DNA from: Nocardia vinacea | GTDB lineage: Bacteria; Actinomycetota; Actinomycetes; Mycobacteriales; Mycobacteriaceae | Assembly: GCF_035920345.1 (NCBI RefSeq) | Contig: NZ_CP109149.1 | Coordinates: 8,804,001-8,868,000 of the forward strand | Length of the DNA stretch: 64,000 nucleotides | Reading direction: 5' to 3' | Part shown: positions 43,605 to 54,900 of the stretch, piece by piece | How the letters are laid out: every line of letters begins with the position of its first letter | Position numbering within the stretch: position 1 is the stretch's first letter | The notes under the pieces: model-generated | Database searches by the model: none | Seen by the model: the letters and a program-made list of their open reading frames with translations, nothing else | What the model was told of the DNA's origin: nothing | Made by a program: the position numbers and the translations under genes

Positions 43605-46270
43605 CCACGCAGTTGCTCTACTCGATACCGTCGCGGGCTGTCGCTGGCTACTACGCTGGAGGGATGGTGGCCGAGTGGCCGCTAGTCGGGCGGGCGGAAG
43701 AACTCAACTGGGTGTCGGGGTCCACGACACCCACAAATCTCGGCGTGGTGCTGGCTGGCCCTGCGGGGGTCGGGAAGACCCGGCTGGTCGGCGAGATCCT
43801 CGCTCGTTGGCGAGCCCACGGCCGCGACTGCCGCTGGTTCGTGGCCACCCGTTCGGCGCAGTCGGTGCCCTTGGGGGTTTTCGCTGCGATCGCTGAAACC
43901 AGCGCGATCGATCCGCTGCGCCGGATCCGGGATGTGGTCGCCACGCTGACCAAGACCACCTCAACGCAACCGGTGCTGTTGGGGATCGATGACGCGCATC
44001 TGCTGGACGAGCAGTCCGCACTCGTGCTGAACCAGATAGTGCGCCACCAGCGGGCGAGCGTGCTGATCACGGTGCGCAGCGGCGACACCTCGCCAGACGC
44101 CATCCGCGGACTGTGGAAAGACCACCTGCTCGACCGACTGGACCTGCAACCCCTCTCCGAGGAGGAGACCGCCGAGTTGGTCACCCGAGTTCTGGGTGGG
44201 CCGGTCGAATCCTCGGCCGCGGCAGCATTGTGGCGCTATACACGCGGGAACGTGCTGCACCTGCGCCACCTGGTCGACGGCGAACGATCCGCCTGTCGGC
44301 TTGTTCTGCGGTCGGGGGTGTGGGTGTGGCGGGGCCGTCCACAGGTGTCAGCACCGTTGGCCGAACTCATCGAGGCCAGCATCGCCCGCCAACCCGCCCC
44401 CGTGCTGGGTGTGGTGGACATGCTGTCGGTCGCTGATCCCCTTGAGGTCGACGTCCTGGCCTCCCTCACCGACCCCGGCGCCGTCGAATCCGCCGTGCAG
44501 GCCGGGCTGATCAGTCTCGACACCGCAACCACCCCACCGGTGGCGCGGTTGATCCACCCACTACTCGGGGAAGTGCGTCGAGCCCACACCATCCCTTCGC
44601 GGTTACAGGCGTTGCGCGGCAAGATCGCCACCGCGCTGGAGACCTCTTGCACGGACACTGGTCTCATCCAGTGTGTGCGTCGCGCGGTGCTGGTGTGCGA
44701 TTCGGATCTGGCCCCAGATGCCCAGCTGTGCACGAACGCGGCCGTAGCGGCGTTGAAACTCGCCGACCCTGTTACCGCCGAACGGCTCGCACGCCGAGCT
44801 GTCGAGGCCGGTGGAGGCCGCAGCGCGCGCCTGCTGCACGTCGCCACGCTTACGCACTGCACCCGACTGGATGACGCCCTTGCGGTGAACTTGGCACTGC
44901 GACAGAGCGACTGCTCCGAACGGGACCGCGTCTTCCTCATTCTGAACCGCGTGGCGATATTGACCGGCAAACCAGACTTGTCTACTGCCTTGCGCGAACT
45001 GGCCGGGGTCGAAACCGCTGCCGCCGCCTGTGGTTTGCGGCGCCCGTTCGACGCGCTCATGGGATGGGTTGCCAGCTTCAACAATCCCACCTTCGCGGTC
45101 GAGGCCGCGACCGCAGCCTTGAATGCGCCGGGTTGGTTCAGCGAGTTCTTCGAACTGTTCGCTCTGACCGCCCTCGTCAGAGCCAATACGGCCTTGGGCC
45201 GTTACGACGAGATGTCTGCAGCCGCCGACCGGGGCTACGCCCTCGCACAAGAATCGGTCAACGCGGCCACCTTCTATTTCGTCATCGGCATCCATCATCT
45301 CGACGGATACCACCTGGGCGGCTACCTCGACGACGCCGCCCAGGTGACCGAGCGCCTCCATCAAGCGCCCGGGGATTTCCCTATCGCTTTCGTCTATCGC
45401 GCCGTATCCGCGGCCATTATGGCCTTGGCCTGCGGCAACCTGCCCACAGCGTGTGCACGCTCGCGCGAAGCGCTCGCCATCGCCGTTCCTCGAGACCCTG
45501 CCGGGTTGCCGGGCACGGCTCACCTGATCTTGGCCACTGCCTCCGCCATGAGCGGTGACACGAGAGCCGCGACGGCGCTGCTCAACGATTTCCAGCGGCG
45601 CGGCACGGAGGACACGCTCCTAACTCAGATGCATGCCCTCGCCTGTGCCTGGGCCGGCGCCGCAGCTGGGGTGACCAGCCACGCCATCACCTTGGCCACT
45701 GAGGCCGCCACGATCGCGCAAGCCCAGCACAGGCCAGCTTATGAAGTCACGGCGCGACAAGCCGCGACCCAGTTCGGCGACCGTAGCCACGCCGACCGCC
45801 TTACCGAACTCACCACCCTCGTGCAAGGCCCTCGTGTCACCGCCGCCGCCTGGCACGCGACCGCATTACGCGACAACGATCCAGATGGTCTGTGCGAGGC
45901 AGCAAGTAAGTACGAATCGTTCGGTGACCGTATCGCGGCCGCCGACGCCGCGGCCCAAGCAGCTGACCTGTTCCGCCGCAACGGGCACCGCGGCGCGGCG
46001 CTCACCGCCAGCGTGACCGCTCGCCGACTCGCCGCCCAGACCGGCGCCGACACCCCCGCACTACGTGCGAACACCACCCCCAACCCGCTCACCGGCCGGC
46101 AACGCGAAGTCATCGCCCTCGTCGCGGCAGGACTGACCAACCGGCAGATCGCCGACCGGCTCGTCATGTCCGTGCGCACCGTCGAAGGACATCTATTCCG
46201 CGCCTCCCAGAAAACCGGAATCAACACCCGAGAAGGGCTCGCCACCGCCCTCGACCCCACACGAGACTGA
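43601..46270 (+). CDS. LuxR-type regulator with N-terminal AAA ATPase (LAL-like)
   Basis: An 889-residue large ATP-binding LuxR regulator. Walker A LAGPAGVGKTRLVGEI lies near residue 50 and Walker B LLGIDDAHLLDEQSALVL near 125. A long TPR-like helical middle follows, and the C-terminal LuxR helix-turn-helix: LTGRQREVIALVAAGLTNRQ, IADRLVMSVRTVEGHLFRAS. ATG 43601 overlaps the stop of the small sigma-like gene; ATG 43664 (MVAEWPLVGRAEE) is an alternative start. Such proteins often activate secondary metabolism or carbon-use genes; the target here is not evident. Confidence 0.9.
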   Translation: MTTQLLYSIPSRAVAGYYAGGMVAEWPLVGRAEELNWVSGSTTPTNLGVVLAGPAGVGKTRLVGEILARWRAHGRDCRWFVATRSAQSVPLGVFAAIAETSAIDPLRRIRDVVATLTKTTSTQPVLLGIDDAHLLDEQSALVLNQIVRHQRASVLITVRSGDTSPDAIRGLWKDHLLDRLDLQPLSEEETAELVTRVLGGPVESSAAAALWRYTRGNVLHLRHLVDGERSACRLVLRSGVWVWRGRPQVSAPLAELIEASIARQPAPVLGVVDMLSVADPLEVDVLASLTDPGAVESAVQAGLISLDTATTPPVARLIHPLLGEVRRAHTIPSRLQALRGKIATALETSCTDTGLIQCVRRAVLVCDSDLAPDAQLCTNAAVAALKLADPVTAERLARRAVEAGGGRSARLLHVATLTHCTRLDDALAVNLALRQSDCSERDRVFLILNRVAILTGKPDLSTALRELAGVETAAAACGLRRPFDALMGWVASFNNPTFAVEAATAALNAPGWFSEFFELFALTALVRANTALGRYDEMSAAADRGYALAQESVNAATFYFVIGIHHLDGYHLGGYLDDAAQVTERLHQAPGDFPIAFVYRAVSAAIMALACGNLPTACARSREALAIAVPRDPAGLPGTAHLILATASAMSGDTRAATALLNDFQRRGTEDTLLTQMHALACAWAGAAAGVTSHAITLATEAATIAQAQHRPAYEVTARQAATQFGDRSHADRLTELTTLVQGPRVTAAAWHATALRDNDPDGLCEAASKYESFGDRIAAADAAAQAADLFRRNGHRGAALTASVTARRLAAQTGADTPALRANTTPNPLTGRQREVIALVAAGLTNRQIADRLVMSVRTVEGHLFRASQKTGINTREGLATALDPTRD

Positions 46271-46995
46271 ACCCAACCCCGACTTCGTTCCCTTCCCTCG
46301 CACTGCGTTGAGACACAGTCACTACCGCCTGCGGACGGGTTCAGACGTGGCAGGACAGAATGGGGTCGCCGCACCCAGACCGAGCCGGTCAAATCATTTC
46401 TGCGCGACCGTAATTCGGCATAGGAATTAGGCAACCCTACTGTCGTGAACCCGAGTACGAGCAAAAAGCACCGTACTGCACACGAGTTCGGGACACACCG
46501 ATGTTCGAAGTCCCGGTCATTCTCCCCCGAGTCCGCAGGTCAGTGTCGACCACGACTTTGGACATCGACACCCAGCGTCGAGGGCTCGGTGTCGATAAAC
46601 GAACTTGGGCCCAAGTGGTCAATGCATCACCACGTGGATGATCATGTTGCGCGGAGGGTGTGGCGCGGGATTACGGGTGCGAGAACCCACGCATCGAGTG
46701 CAGATGTCTTCGGACATCTCTGCTGTTGGCAGCGTTGTTCGGCGGCTCTGCGGTTTGACACACGGCTCGCGGCCTGCCTGCACCGGACACGGCACCCGGA
46801 CTCTCAAAAAACTGACTGATCGATTCCCGAACCTGGCATAGGTCTTCTTACCGCGCTTCTTCGGCATTTCTGCCCGAATGGTACCGACCGATTGGCGTAG
46901 TCCACTACCCCAGCTGTCGATCCAGCCGCGCAGTAACGTCTGCCGCATGTTCCTTCTGGCGCCGCCGGGGAAATGTCAAGAAAGGTCATAGGAAA
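46271..46995. other. Intergenic stretch with weak repeat copies
   Basis: No gene supported on either strand. Around 46543-46573 a weak copy of the transposon-end-like unit occurs (reverse complement close to TGTCGATGTCCAAAGTCG). Confidence 0.45.
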
Positions 46996-47280
46996 ATGAC
47001 GAAAACAATTCAGCTGCGCACGATTCGCTGCCTGGAAGAAGTAAACGAAAATTCTGCCTCAGAAGAAATATATGTACTCATTTCGGCCGTGGACATGCGC
47101 CCACCGAACCTTCCGATTCCGGTTCCGCCGGTGCCGAATTTCGAAGTATTTCGCCATGGCATTTTCAAAGACTTCGACGCTGGCGAGGTACGCACCGTAA
47201 ACGATCCTCCCTGCTGGGGGCCCAGCAGAACACCGCTGGAGATTGCAAGTCCGGACCATGCGGCAATCATCGTCTGGTAA
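46996..47280 (+). CDS. N-terminal part of split PLL-type lectin protein
   Basis: A 94-residue frame with [20 protein letters not shown] and [20 protein letters not shown], then a TAA overlapping the next ATG (TAATG). In related actinobacterial proteins, as I recall them, this beta-rich domain is continuous with the following one. Adding one T at about 47274 would turn the end into a reading that runs straight into MEQDNG of the next frame. So this is probably the first half of one gene, either broken or re-coupled. Confidence 0.6.
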   Translation: MTKTIQLRTIRCLEEVNENSASEEIYVLISAVDMRPPNLPIPVPPVPNFEVFRHGIFKDFDAGEVRTVNDPPCWGPSRTPLEIASPDHAAIIVW

Positions 47281-48134
47281 TGGAACAAGACAATGGTTCC
47301 CCGGAGCAATACCAGGCACTTGTCCGAACCACGATTCCTCTGTCTCTCGCCGCGTCGCTGGGTGAAACGAATCAGGCTGTCAGGACGACCCGTTTAACCG
47401 ACACTATTCGTGACAATCTGAACGGCATCGACCTGCCCATACCGTTCGCCCTCGATGATGATCACATAGGAACGCAGCAATTGATTCTCGACCGCTCGGA
47501 CATCTTCGTTCAGGGTGCCAAAAACAAGGTGATGATTTTCGACACCTCGGAAGGAAGGTACGAACTGGTCTTCCGGGTGGCAGGCGAGACGGGCTGGTCG
47601 GGTTGGGAGAGTCTGGGCGGCACCATCACCACCGCGCCGGTCCCGGTTTCGTGGGGGCCGGGTCACCTTGATGTCTTCGCACGCGGCGGCGACAACGCGC
47701 TTTGGCACAAATGGTGGACCGGCAAGACCTGGTCGGGTTGGGAGAGTCTGGGCGGCACCATCACCACCGCGCCGGTCCCGGTTTCGTGGGGGCCGGGTCA
47801 CCTTGATGTCTTCGCACGCGGCGGCGACAACGCGCTTTGGCACAAATGGTGGACCGGCAAGACCTGGTCGGGTTGGGAGAGTCTGGGCGGCACCATCACC
47901 ACCGCGCCGGTCCCGGTTTCGTGGGGGCCGGGTCACCTTGATGTCTTCGCACGCGGCGGCGACAACGCGCTTTGGCACAAATGGTGGACCGGCAAGACCT
48001 GGTCGGGTTGGGAGAGTCTGGGCGGCACCATCACCACCGCGCCGGTCCCGGTTTCGTGGGGGCCGGGTCACCTTGATGTCTTCGCACGCGGCGGCGACAA
48101 CGCACTCTGGCATCGGTTTTGGAGGGGGCTCTAG
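47280..48134 (+). CDS. PLL-like beta-propeller lectin with four identical repeats
   Basis: A 284-residue protein. Residues 1-105 continue the upstream domain ([20 protein letters not shown]). Residues 106-284 are four copies of a 45-residue unit ([20 protein letters not shown], then [18 protein letters not shown]), the blade repeat of PLL/fucose-lectin-like propellers that bind sugars. The repeats are almost identical, so they amplified recently; PLL propellers usually have seven blades, so four may mean assembly as an oligomer or loss of blades. No signal peptide is visible. Confidence 0.78.
   Translation: MEQDNGSPEQYQALVRTTIPLSLAASLGETNQAVRTTRLTDTIRDNLNGIDLPIPFALDDDHIGTQQLILDRSDIFVQGAKNKVMIFDTSEGRYELVFRVAGETGWSGWESLGGTITTAPVPVSWGPGHLDVFARGGDNALWHKWWTGKTWSGWESLGGTITTAPVPVSWGPGHLDVFARGGDNALWHKWWTGKTWSGWESLGGTITTAPVPVSWGPGHLDVFARGGDNALWHKWWTGKTWSGWESLGGTITTAPVPVSWGPGHLDVFARGGDNALWHRFWRGL
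47595..48134 (+). repeat. Four tandem 135-bp repeats
   Basis: Units start at 47595, 47730, 47865 and 48000, each beginning TGGTCGGGTTGGGAGAG. The first three appear identical and the fourth differs only near its end, where the gene stops. The length is a multiple of three, so copy number can change without a frameshift. Confidence 0.92.
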
Positions 48135-48139
48135 TAGGA

Positions 48140-48750
48140 CTTTGTTAGGTGGGGAAGGTGTGGTGGCAGAGTGGGCAGGTGCCGATCCAGATGGCAAGGG
48201 CGCGTTGGATTATGCGGAGGATGCCGTAGAGGGGCAGTCCTGCCCGCTGGCCTTTGGGGTGTAGAGCCGGAGGGTGGTGAGGAACAGGTGGGCGGCGGTG
48301 ACGAGGGTGGCGTGGTGGTGCCAGCCGAGCCGGGATCGGCCTTCGAAGTGGTCCAGACTGAGGGCGTGTTTGAGTTCGCAGTAGTCGTGTTCGATGCGCC
48401 AGCGGATCTTCGCCAGCCGGACGAGTTCTTCGATGGGGGTGTCGGTGCGGAGGGTGGAGATTCTAGTAGTCGGTGGGTTCGGGTGCGCCGGTGGGCCATT
48501 CGGCGATCAGCCAGGCCTGGTGCAGGGTGCCGTCGCAGGCGCGGGTGATGGTGCGGTTGGCCGGGCGCACCCGGATCGCGGTGAAGCGGGAACGCATCTC
48601 GGCCGCCGGGTTGGCGGGGCCGGTCTTGGTGCCCTGGTGCCAGGGCACCTCGGACAGCGCTGTTTCCCCGGCGGTCAGGACGAGGTCTTTGCAGGTGGTC
48701 GGTGGGTCCGGGTAGATCTGGAACCTGCTGATCGCCGCCAAGGTCATCTA
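48140..48750 (-). pseudogene. IS701-type transposase, C-terminal fragment
   Basis: Reading leftward: FQIYPDPPTTCKDLVLTAGE, RACDGTLHQAWLIAEWPTGA, then after a frameshift near 48465 LVRLAKIRWRIEHDYCELKH and HHATLVTAAHLFLTTLRL. This is the C-terminal half of IS701-type DDE transposases, with the WRIEhDYxELK motif. It ends a few bases after the lectin stop. Confidence 0.78.
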
Positions 48751-49094
48751 GACCTCGGCATGTTCCGGCCGGGCCACACCGACCGGAACATGCCGAAATG
48801 ACTCGTCGCCACGTGTTCTCGACCGCGGACCATCTCGGCCACAAGCCCTCACATACTCCATACAGCCGATAAGGTCACGCACTCATCGGCTACCGGGTGT
48901 TCGAGATTGTCCGGTTGTGGCCCGACTGATGGACATCTGCTCCCTCTGCACGGAAGCGATTGATTAGTGATGAGCCGTTGCGATGAGGCGTCGCAGTGCG
49001 GCATGGGCGGGTGGGGCCCATGTGCGCTTGCTGCTGGGGCAGCCGTGGGCGCCGGCGTCTGCTTGACATGCGTGGCTGACGCTCCCCCCGGCGG
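48751..49094. other. Intergenic stretch
   Basis: No gene supported; mixed short frames only. Confidence 0.4.
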
Positions 49095-50060
49095 GTGGTC
49101 CCGCCACGAGTGGAATTGAACCTCTTCGCCGAGGTCTGGGTATGCGCGAGCAGCCACGTCGGCGCCGGTGCCACCATGCCTGCCATGTATCGCGCGATAC
49201 GGCAGAAGTGTGCCCACCCTCGCCGAGTCGGGGAGGTCGCCGCCGAGTTGGGGGTGTCGCCTGCAACGGCGCGGACGCTGATAGACGATATGGCCGAGCT
49301 TGGGCTGATGATTATCCATACGCCTGGCGGATGCGGTCGGCGAGGCACCGGGTCGGCGAACAAGGCAATGCCGAATCTTGTGAACGTTGACCGCCGTGAA
49401 TTTCGCCTGCGGGTTTCTGTTCAGGGCGCTGGACCAGTTGACGGGGCAAAGACATCCTGCAAGATCATCATCGCTGGGGCAGTGGCGTGGGTAAGACGAC
49501 TCTTGTCATTACTTCCGTGTCGGACCAGGTGTACCTCGCGGGTGACGCCGATGTCGGTGCCGATGATCGTGGCGGGTCTTCGTCAAACGGTGAAGTGGAA
49601 TGCGGGCCGCATAGAGGAATGCGGCCGCATAGATTTGCCCCATAATCTGGTCTTGTATCTGTTCTCGACACCAGGTAGTCAGGGGCTTGCGCCGGTCTAC
49701 GACGAATTGATGCGCGGCGGCATCGGTGCGCTGGTCCTGGTCGAGCCCTCACGTCTCGAGGACAGCTCCACCACCCTCAATTACCTCCAAAGCCGCAATG
49801 TCCCGTTTGCGGTGGCGGTCAATAAGTTCGACGAGTCGGCGCGCGATCTCATCGAGAAGGTTCGCAAGGGTCTCGGTGTCAGTCACGAGGTGCCGGTACT
49901 GCCGGTGGACGCGCGATGCGCGAGGTCAGTGAGGCAAGCTTTGGTGAAGCTCACCGAGCGCGCGCTGGACATGACACGTTGTGCAGCCGTCGCGGATGAG
50001 GCTGCGGTTGTGCAAACGCAGGCGCGAGTGCTGGTTTCCCTGAAAGGAGCCGGCTACTGA
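49095..50060 (+). pseudogene. Decayed conservon pair (DUF742 CvnC + GTPase CvnD)
   Basis: One open frame of 321 residues mixes two genes. Residues 20-80 carry the DUF742 helix-turn-helix (PRRVGEVAAELGVSPATART). Residues 180-305 are the back half of a Ras-like CvnD GTPase: NLVLYLFSTPGSQGL, ALVLVEPSRLEDSSTTLNYL, VPFAVAVNKFDESARDLIEK. The P-loop GSGVGKTTLVI is present at 49478-49510, but in another frame, and a short duplication occurs around 49595-49630. The P-loop is therefore out of frame and GTP binding is lost. Confidence 0.7.
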
Positions 50061-50094
50061 GACCTCCCTGAACGCAGGATGCGACCCCGGCCGA

Positions 50095-50424
50095 TTATTT
50101 GCCGGGGAAGTGGAACACGATCGGCCACACCGACTCACTGACCGCCGGACGCACATCTACCACTCCCCACCGATACTGAACTGAGATATCGCGGCCTGGC
50201 CAAAACAAACCAGCCACAAGGTTTTTCATGAATATGGCCTGCGGCGACGTGAGCACCTCGCACCAGGCGTGCGGTCGGTTTATGCATGCGGGGCATGCTG
50301 TTTTTCCTTTGTGCACCAGGCGGTAGCCCGCAAAACCGTGTGTTCGGGAGGTGAGGAATCGGTCATGCTTTACCGAATACAGGAATTCCACCAGCGAGAG
50401 GGCGCCTGATTTGTCGAGGAAGAA
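50095..50424 (-). CDS. Cys-rich fragment, unknown
   Basis: Reading leftward from about 50424: SLVEFLYSVKHDRFLTSRTH, GKTACPACINRPHAWCEV, AIFMKNLVAGLFWPGRDISV, stop at 50095. The composition is protein-like and CPAC...WC could bind zinc. No clear start; the upstream part is low complexity shared with the opposite-strand gene. Possibly the C-terminal end of a broken gene. Confidence 0.4.
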   Translation of the reverse strand, partial: FFLDKSGALSLVEFLYSVKHDRFLTSRTHGFAGYRLVHKGKTACPACINRPHAWCEVLTSPQAIFMKNLVAGLFWPGRDISVQYRWGVVDVRPAVSESVWPIVFHFPGK

Positions 50425-50539
50425 GCACGGACGGAAGAACCCGAATCGGCCGCCGAAGCCTCCGCGTCCCCCGAAGAAACAGCGGCAACCACTGCCGGAG
50501 CTGCAGGTTGAGCCGAGACGAAGAAGTGGTGACACGCTC

Positions 50540-51346
50540 GTGACCAACTGGATCACACACCAGGATTCGATCTTGCCTGTGCCTCTGAAGTTCAAGCCAC
50601 CGCTGATCGAACGAGCTACCGATCCGTCGACTTTCGAATACAACTGGCAGCATCTCACCTACGCCTTCGACCTACCTGACCCAGCCGAGTTTCCGGCGTT
50701 TACGCATCCAGCCGAACAGGCGGATCTACGGAACCTGATGCGATTCGTCCAGGTCTGCGAGAAGACCTCGACCTACAGCGTCGTCAGCCACAAAGGCGGC
50801 ATGACACTGTCCATGGAGGGCGGCGATACGAATCTGACCTTCGAACGCGTCGAGGACGAGGTGGCGGTTGGGTTCTCCGTGAGGTTCCGGCAGCTGCACA
50901 GCTCAAGTGCCGGCGATCCCGATTTCTCGAACGTGGCGAACATTCTCGCCAAGTACGCAAAGCAGGAGACCGGGGTTGATGCCGAGAAGCGTATGGCGAT
51001 CATCGCGGAGTGGCGACGAGCTCGTGGCCAGCTGATGAACCGACCTCTCCTGAACATCGTGTGCCGGATGGTCCTCGAGAAGAACGGCTACCGACCGGAC
51101 CAGATCGAGAAGCACGAGATGTACGGGGATGTGAACCCGACCGACATCATCAACCTGTTCAACTACGGCGAACTTATTCACTTCGGCAAACGAAGCGAAG
51201 ACTACGACGAGCTTGCCGACGATCCCGACCAGGAAGGCATCCAGCACCACAACTTCATGGTTTCGATGCTCGGCCTGGTCCACCTGTACTTCGGGTTCTC
51301 GCGGGTAATCCTCGCCGCGCTCGGAACAGGCGCGTCCTCCTCGTGA
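50540..51346 (+). CDS. Unidentified protein upstream of the galactose-oxidase-like gene
   Basis: Protein-like sequence begins near GTG 50540; the frame is open to 50351 but the first 60 residues are a Pro/Lys/Arg-rich low-complexity run. Landmarks: YNWQHLTYAFDLPDPAEFPA, VCEKTSTYSVVSHKGGMTLS, YGDVNPTDIINLFNYGELIH, and a C-terminal hydrophobic stretch MVSMLGLVHLYFGFSRVILA that may anchor it in a membrane. Not recognised. It is on the same strand as the large oxidase gene, 600 bases ahead, and may be functionally tied to it. Confidence 0.55.
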   Translation: MTNWITHQDSILPVPLKFKPPLIERATDPSTFEYNWQHLTYAFDLPDPAEFPAFTHPAEQADLRNLMRFVQVCEKTSTYSVVSHKGGMTLSMEGGDTNLTFERVEDEVAVGFSVRFRQLHSSSAGDPDFSNVANILAKYAKQETGVDAEKRMAIIAEWRRARGQLMNRPLLNIVCRMVLEKNGYRPDQIEKHEMYGDVNPTDIINLFNYGELIHFGKRSEDYDELADDPDQEGIQHHNFMVSMLGLVHLYFGFSRVILAALGTGASSS

Positions 51347-51949
51347 CACCAGCGATAGAGCCGATTGGTAACTCCATGTACTCGCATCGAAATAGGGTGC
51401 GATGGGTGTCGTTGTCAAGAGCTGGCAACGTTGGGTGTCGTTGGTTCAGAGAGCCTCTGAGCTGCGGATGCATTGAAATTCTGCCCAGTTTTGGCTGTGA
51501 TATCGATTACTAGCGTTGGCGTGCGTGGGTTTCGTTGGTTGACGTCAGCCATTAAATGGCGGGTTTGATGACAAGCCACGACGGCTGGCCAGCAACCATG
51601 CCGGACATGAGCGACCGGACGAGAGTGCAGTTTTGCCATCGCATGGGCGTCGATCCCCTGCAGTTGGCCCTGTCGTAGGTTCGTGCCCTGGGCAGGACAC
51701 GCAAAACATGGGCAACTGGAAAACGCCTGGTCATCGTGGGTTCCTATCCGATCTGACGATCGCGGTCTGTCGATACGGATAGGTCTCTGGTCCCATCTTC
51801 GATGTGCCCACGGGGTGATCATCATCCGTTTCGAACGGAACAAGTACTCGACTACTCGTGCCATCGGCGAATCCCACCGCAAGACTTTATTTCATGCGTG
51901 GCGCACGTCTCGTCGGTGCAGCGGTCCATCGCAGTTCAGGAGGTTCTCC
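51347..51949. other. 600-base gap with short direct repeats
   Basis: No gene supported. GGGTGTCGTTG occurs at 51404 and 51433, with a close copy at 51527 (GGGTTTCGTTGG), suggesting another mobile-element end. The last bases hold the CAGGAGG ribosome site of the oxidase. Confidence 0.45.
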
Positions 51950-54900
51950 ATGCCTTGGGATCCGGAACCCATAAATTCGCAGATCCTGTCAGTTCATGCG
52001 GCGCTCGTGCCGGGAGGCATGAAAGGCAAGGTGGTGATGCTCGGCGGTTCCGAGCACAACCCAGAACAGGGAGGTACCGACGATCAGCCTGCTGACCCCG
52101 ACAATGTCGACCGAACGGTAATCTACGACGTCGCCGCCCGCGGCGATGCCGTCAAGATCGATTCTCCAACCACCGACGTGTTCTGCTCCGGTCATGCCTT
52201 CACTGCCGACGGCAGGCTGCTCATCGCAGGGGGAACCGAGTCGTGGGGCGCGGACGGGGGCGACGTAGGCGGACCCGGCGGCGGGCATGGGCATGTACAC
52301 GGCAACTTCGGCGGCCACCAAGCGTGTTGGATGTTCAATCAGGATCGCGAAACCTGGGATCGTGTCGCCGACCTCGGTTTCCAGGTGGGTCCCGGCAAGG
52401 GCGGTGGTCGTTGGTACCCGACGATCCTCACGTTGCCGTCCGGAGACCTCGTTGCGTTCGGTGGGCATCCGAGTCGACGCTCGGAGGACTGGCACGAGAA
52501 CGAACTTCCGGAGCGGTACTGGTCGCAGGCGAATACCTGGACGTGGTATCCGACCCCGATCCATTTCGAGCACCCGACACTACGCGGGAACTGGTACCCG
52601 CGGGCCACGCTCGTCACCGGCGGGCTGATCTTCTTCACGACCAAGCACAACAACGAGTGTCGGCTGTTCGATCCGAATACGGGCGCTCTCACCGGGCCGG
52701 TCATGGACCCGCCCGGTGGGATGTACGACGCAGGATGGGACTACTCGGTCATCGGGCTGCCACTGGTCCCAGGCGACGGCTACCGAACCAGGGTGATGGC
52801 GGTCAACGACGTCACTCCCCGCTTCATCGAACTCGACCTCAGCGCGGGAGCGAGCACTCCCGAGTGGGCAGACGCAGGAGATCGAACCGGCACCGCCGAG
52901 GGTAAGCGCCGGGTGTTCTCGTGTCCGGTGTACCTGCCCACCGGCCAGATCTTCGTGTCCGGCGGGATCAACGACGATCTGACACCGAGTGGGCGCGACG
53001 ACGACAACGCCGTCAAAGAACCCGAATTGTTCACGCCGAACATCGACTGGTCGAACCTCGAGTACCGGGCCGGGGCCGTGGGAGAGTGGGACACGATCGA
53101 AGAGCCGGCACAGAAGGCGCGCAACTACCACAGCGTTGCGCTCTTGCTCCCGGACGGCAGCGTCCTCGTTTCCGGTTCCAACATAGACGGACAGAATGGA
53201 GAGCCCGACGAAACAAGGGCACAGCTCAACATCGAACTCTACTTCCCCGACTACTTCGACGATCCCGGCCGACCGACGATCGCCACCGCACCATCGCTGC
53301 TCACCCTCGACGAGGCCGACTTCACCTTCACGATGGGATCTGCTGCCGAAGCGGCATCGATCCGCCAGGTCGCCCTCATTCGGTGCGGTTCTGTTACTCA
53401 CGCAGCGGACTTCGACCAGCGGTTCGTAGCTCTTCCGTTCGACGTGACGGCCGGAACGGCGACAATCACAGCGGACCTACCCAGGGATGCATCCGTGCTA
53501 CCACCCGGCTACTACATGCTCTGGGCCGTCACCGAAGAAGGCCTGCCGTGTGAGACCGCACAGATTGTCCGCGTCGCGCACGTTTCGTGCGACGTCGTGC
53601 TCGATCGAAGCAGATTTTCAGAGGAAGAGGTGCTCTCCTTCGCGCCGGCTGACGCCGACTTCCCGTTCGCCATCTACGCGATGTTCGACGGATACCTGGC
53701 GGGCGAGCTTCCCACCAGCCTGATCCCAGAACTGGAATGGGCCGACACCAACACTCCGGTTGCCATGTCGGACATCGCGCTCACCCAAGAAGGGGGTCGC
53801 TGGCTGGAACACCTGGGACGGCCCGAAGCCGCCCAGCGGGTCACCTACCCGTTCACAGTCGAGATCCGCAACCCCGACATCTTCGACACCTTCGCCGACA
53901 AACGGACCATCCGGGTCACCTTCCGGCATGAAACTACTTCCTGCACTGCGAGGTTCGACCTGGTGAAGAGTCCGAATCCGTACATGGTCGACATCGATCC
54001 GGTGGCGCGGAATCCACATTGGTTGAGCACCGACATCCGAACCTTCCGGGTGCGCGCCGGTCAGATGTTACTCGGCGACTACGACCTCACCCAAGGAACC
54101 GGTGCGGGCGCTCCGGAGACGTTCGCGAAGGCGCTCATCGACAAGTTCAGGGAGCTGCCGAACGACAGAGCCCATCCGTTTTACGACCTCCCGACGGAGG
54201 GCGACGCAGCGGCCGTGGACCTCGCGCCGTTCGAGGGCTCCGCTCGTGTGTACAACTACGCGGTCGCCAAGGTCCGATACCGAGCCGTCACCACCGAAGC
54301 GACACACGTGAAGGTGTTCTTCCGACTGTGCACGACGGCGGCGACCGGCCTGGAGTACAACACCGACGGTGTGTACCGGAATACAGGAACGAGTGCTGAC
54401 CCGGTTCCCGCTCTCGGCCTGGCCGGCGACGAGGTCGCGAGCATTCCATTCTTCCTCAGCCAGCGAAAGAACACCGTGAATGGCCAGGCCGGCGCAACGA
54501 CGATGGCAGACCAGGAACTGGCGGAGCACTATGAGTTCCAAGACATCGACCCGACAGCCGGCCAGGAAGTTACTGCCTATTTCGCGTGTTGGCTCGACAT
54601 CAACGAGCCCGACGTCAAACGTTTCCCGCTCACGCCGGGCACCGAGCACGGGCCGTGGGCCGATGCATCGGCTCAACCGATCCAGGAGTTCTTCCGGAGC
54701 CCACACCAGTGCCTCGTCGCGGAGATCTTCTTCGCTGACGACGAGACCAACACCGGTGACACACCAGGGAACTCGGACAACCTGTCGCAGCGCAATCTGG
54801 TCCTGCTGCACTCTGACAACCCGGGTGCCCCGTTCTCGCACCACGTCGTGCATCCCTTCGAGGTCAAGCCGTCGGCGTTCCGGACGTTCCCCGACAGGGT

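Noticed and set aside
47394..48197. Leftward frame with perfect internal repeats
   Set aside because: Repeats come from the lectin on the other strand; no ribosome site and Arg/Pro-rich product.
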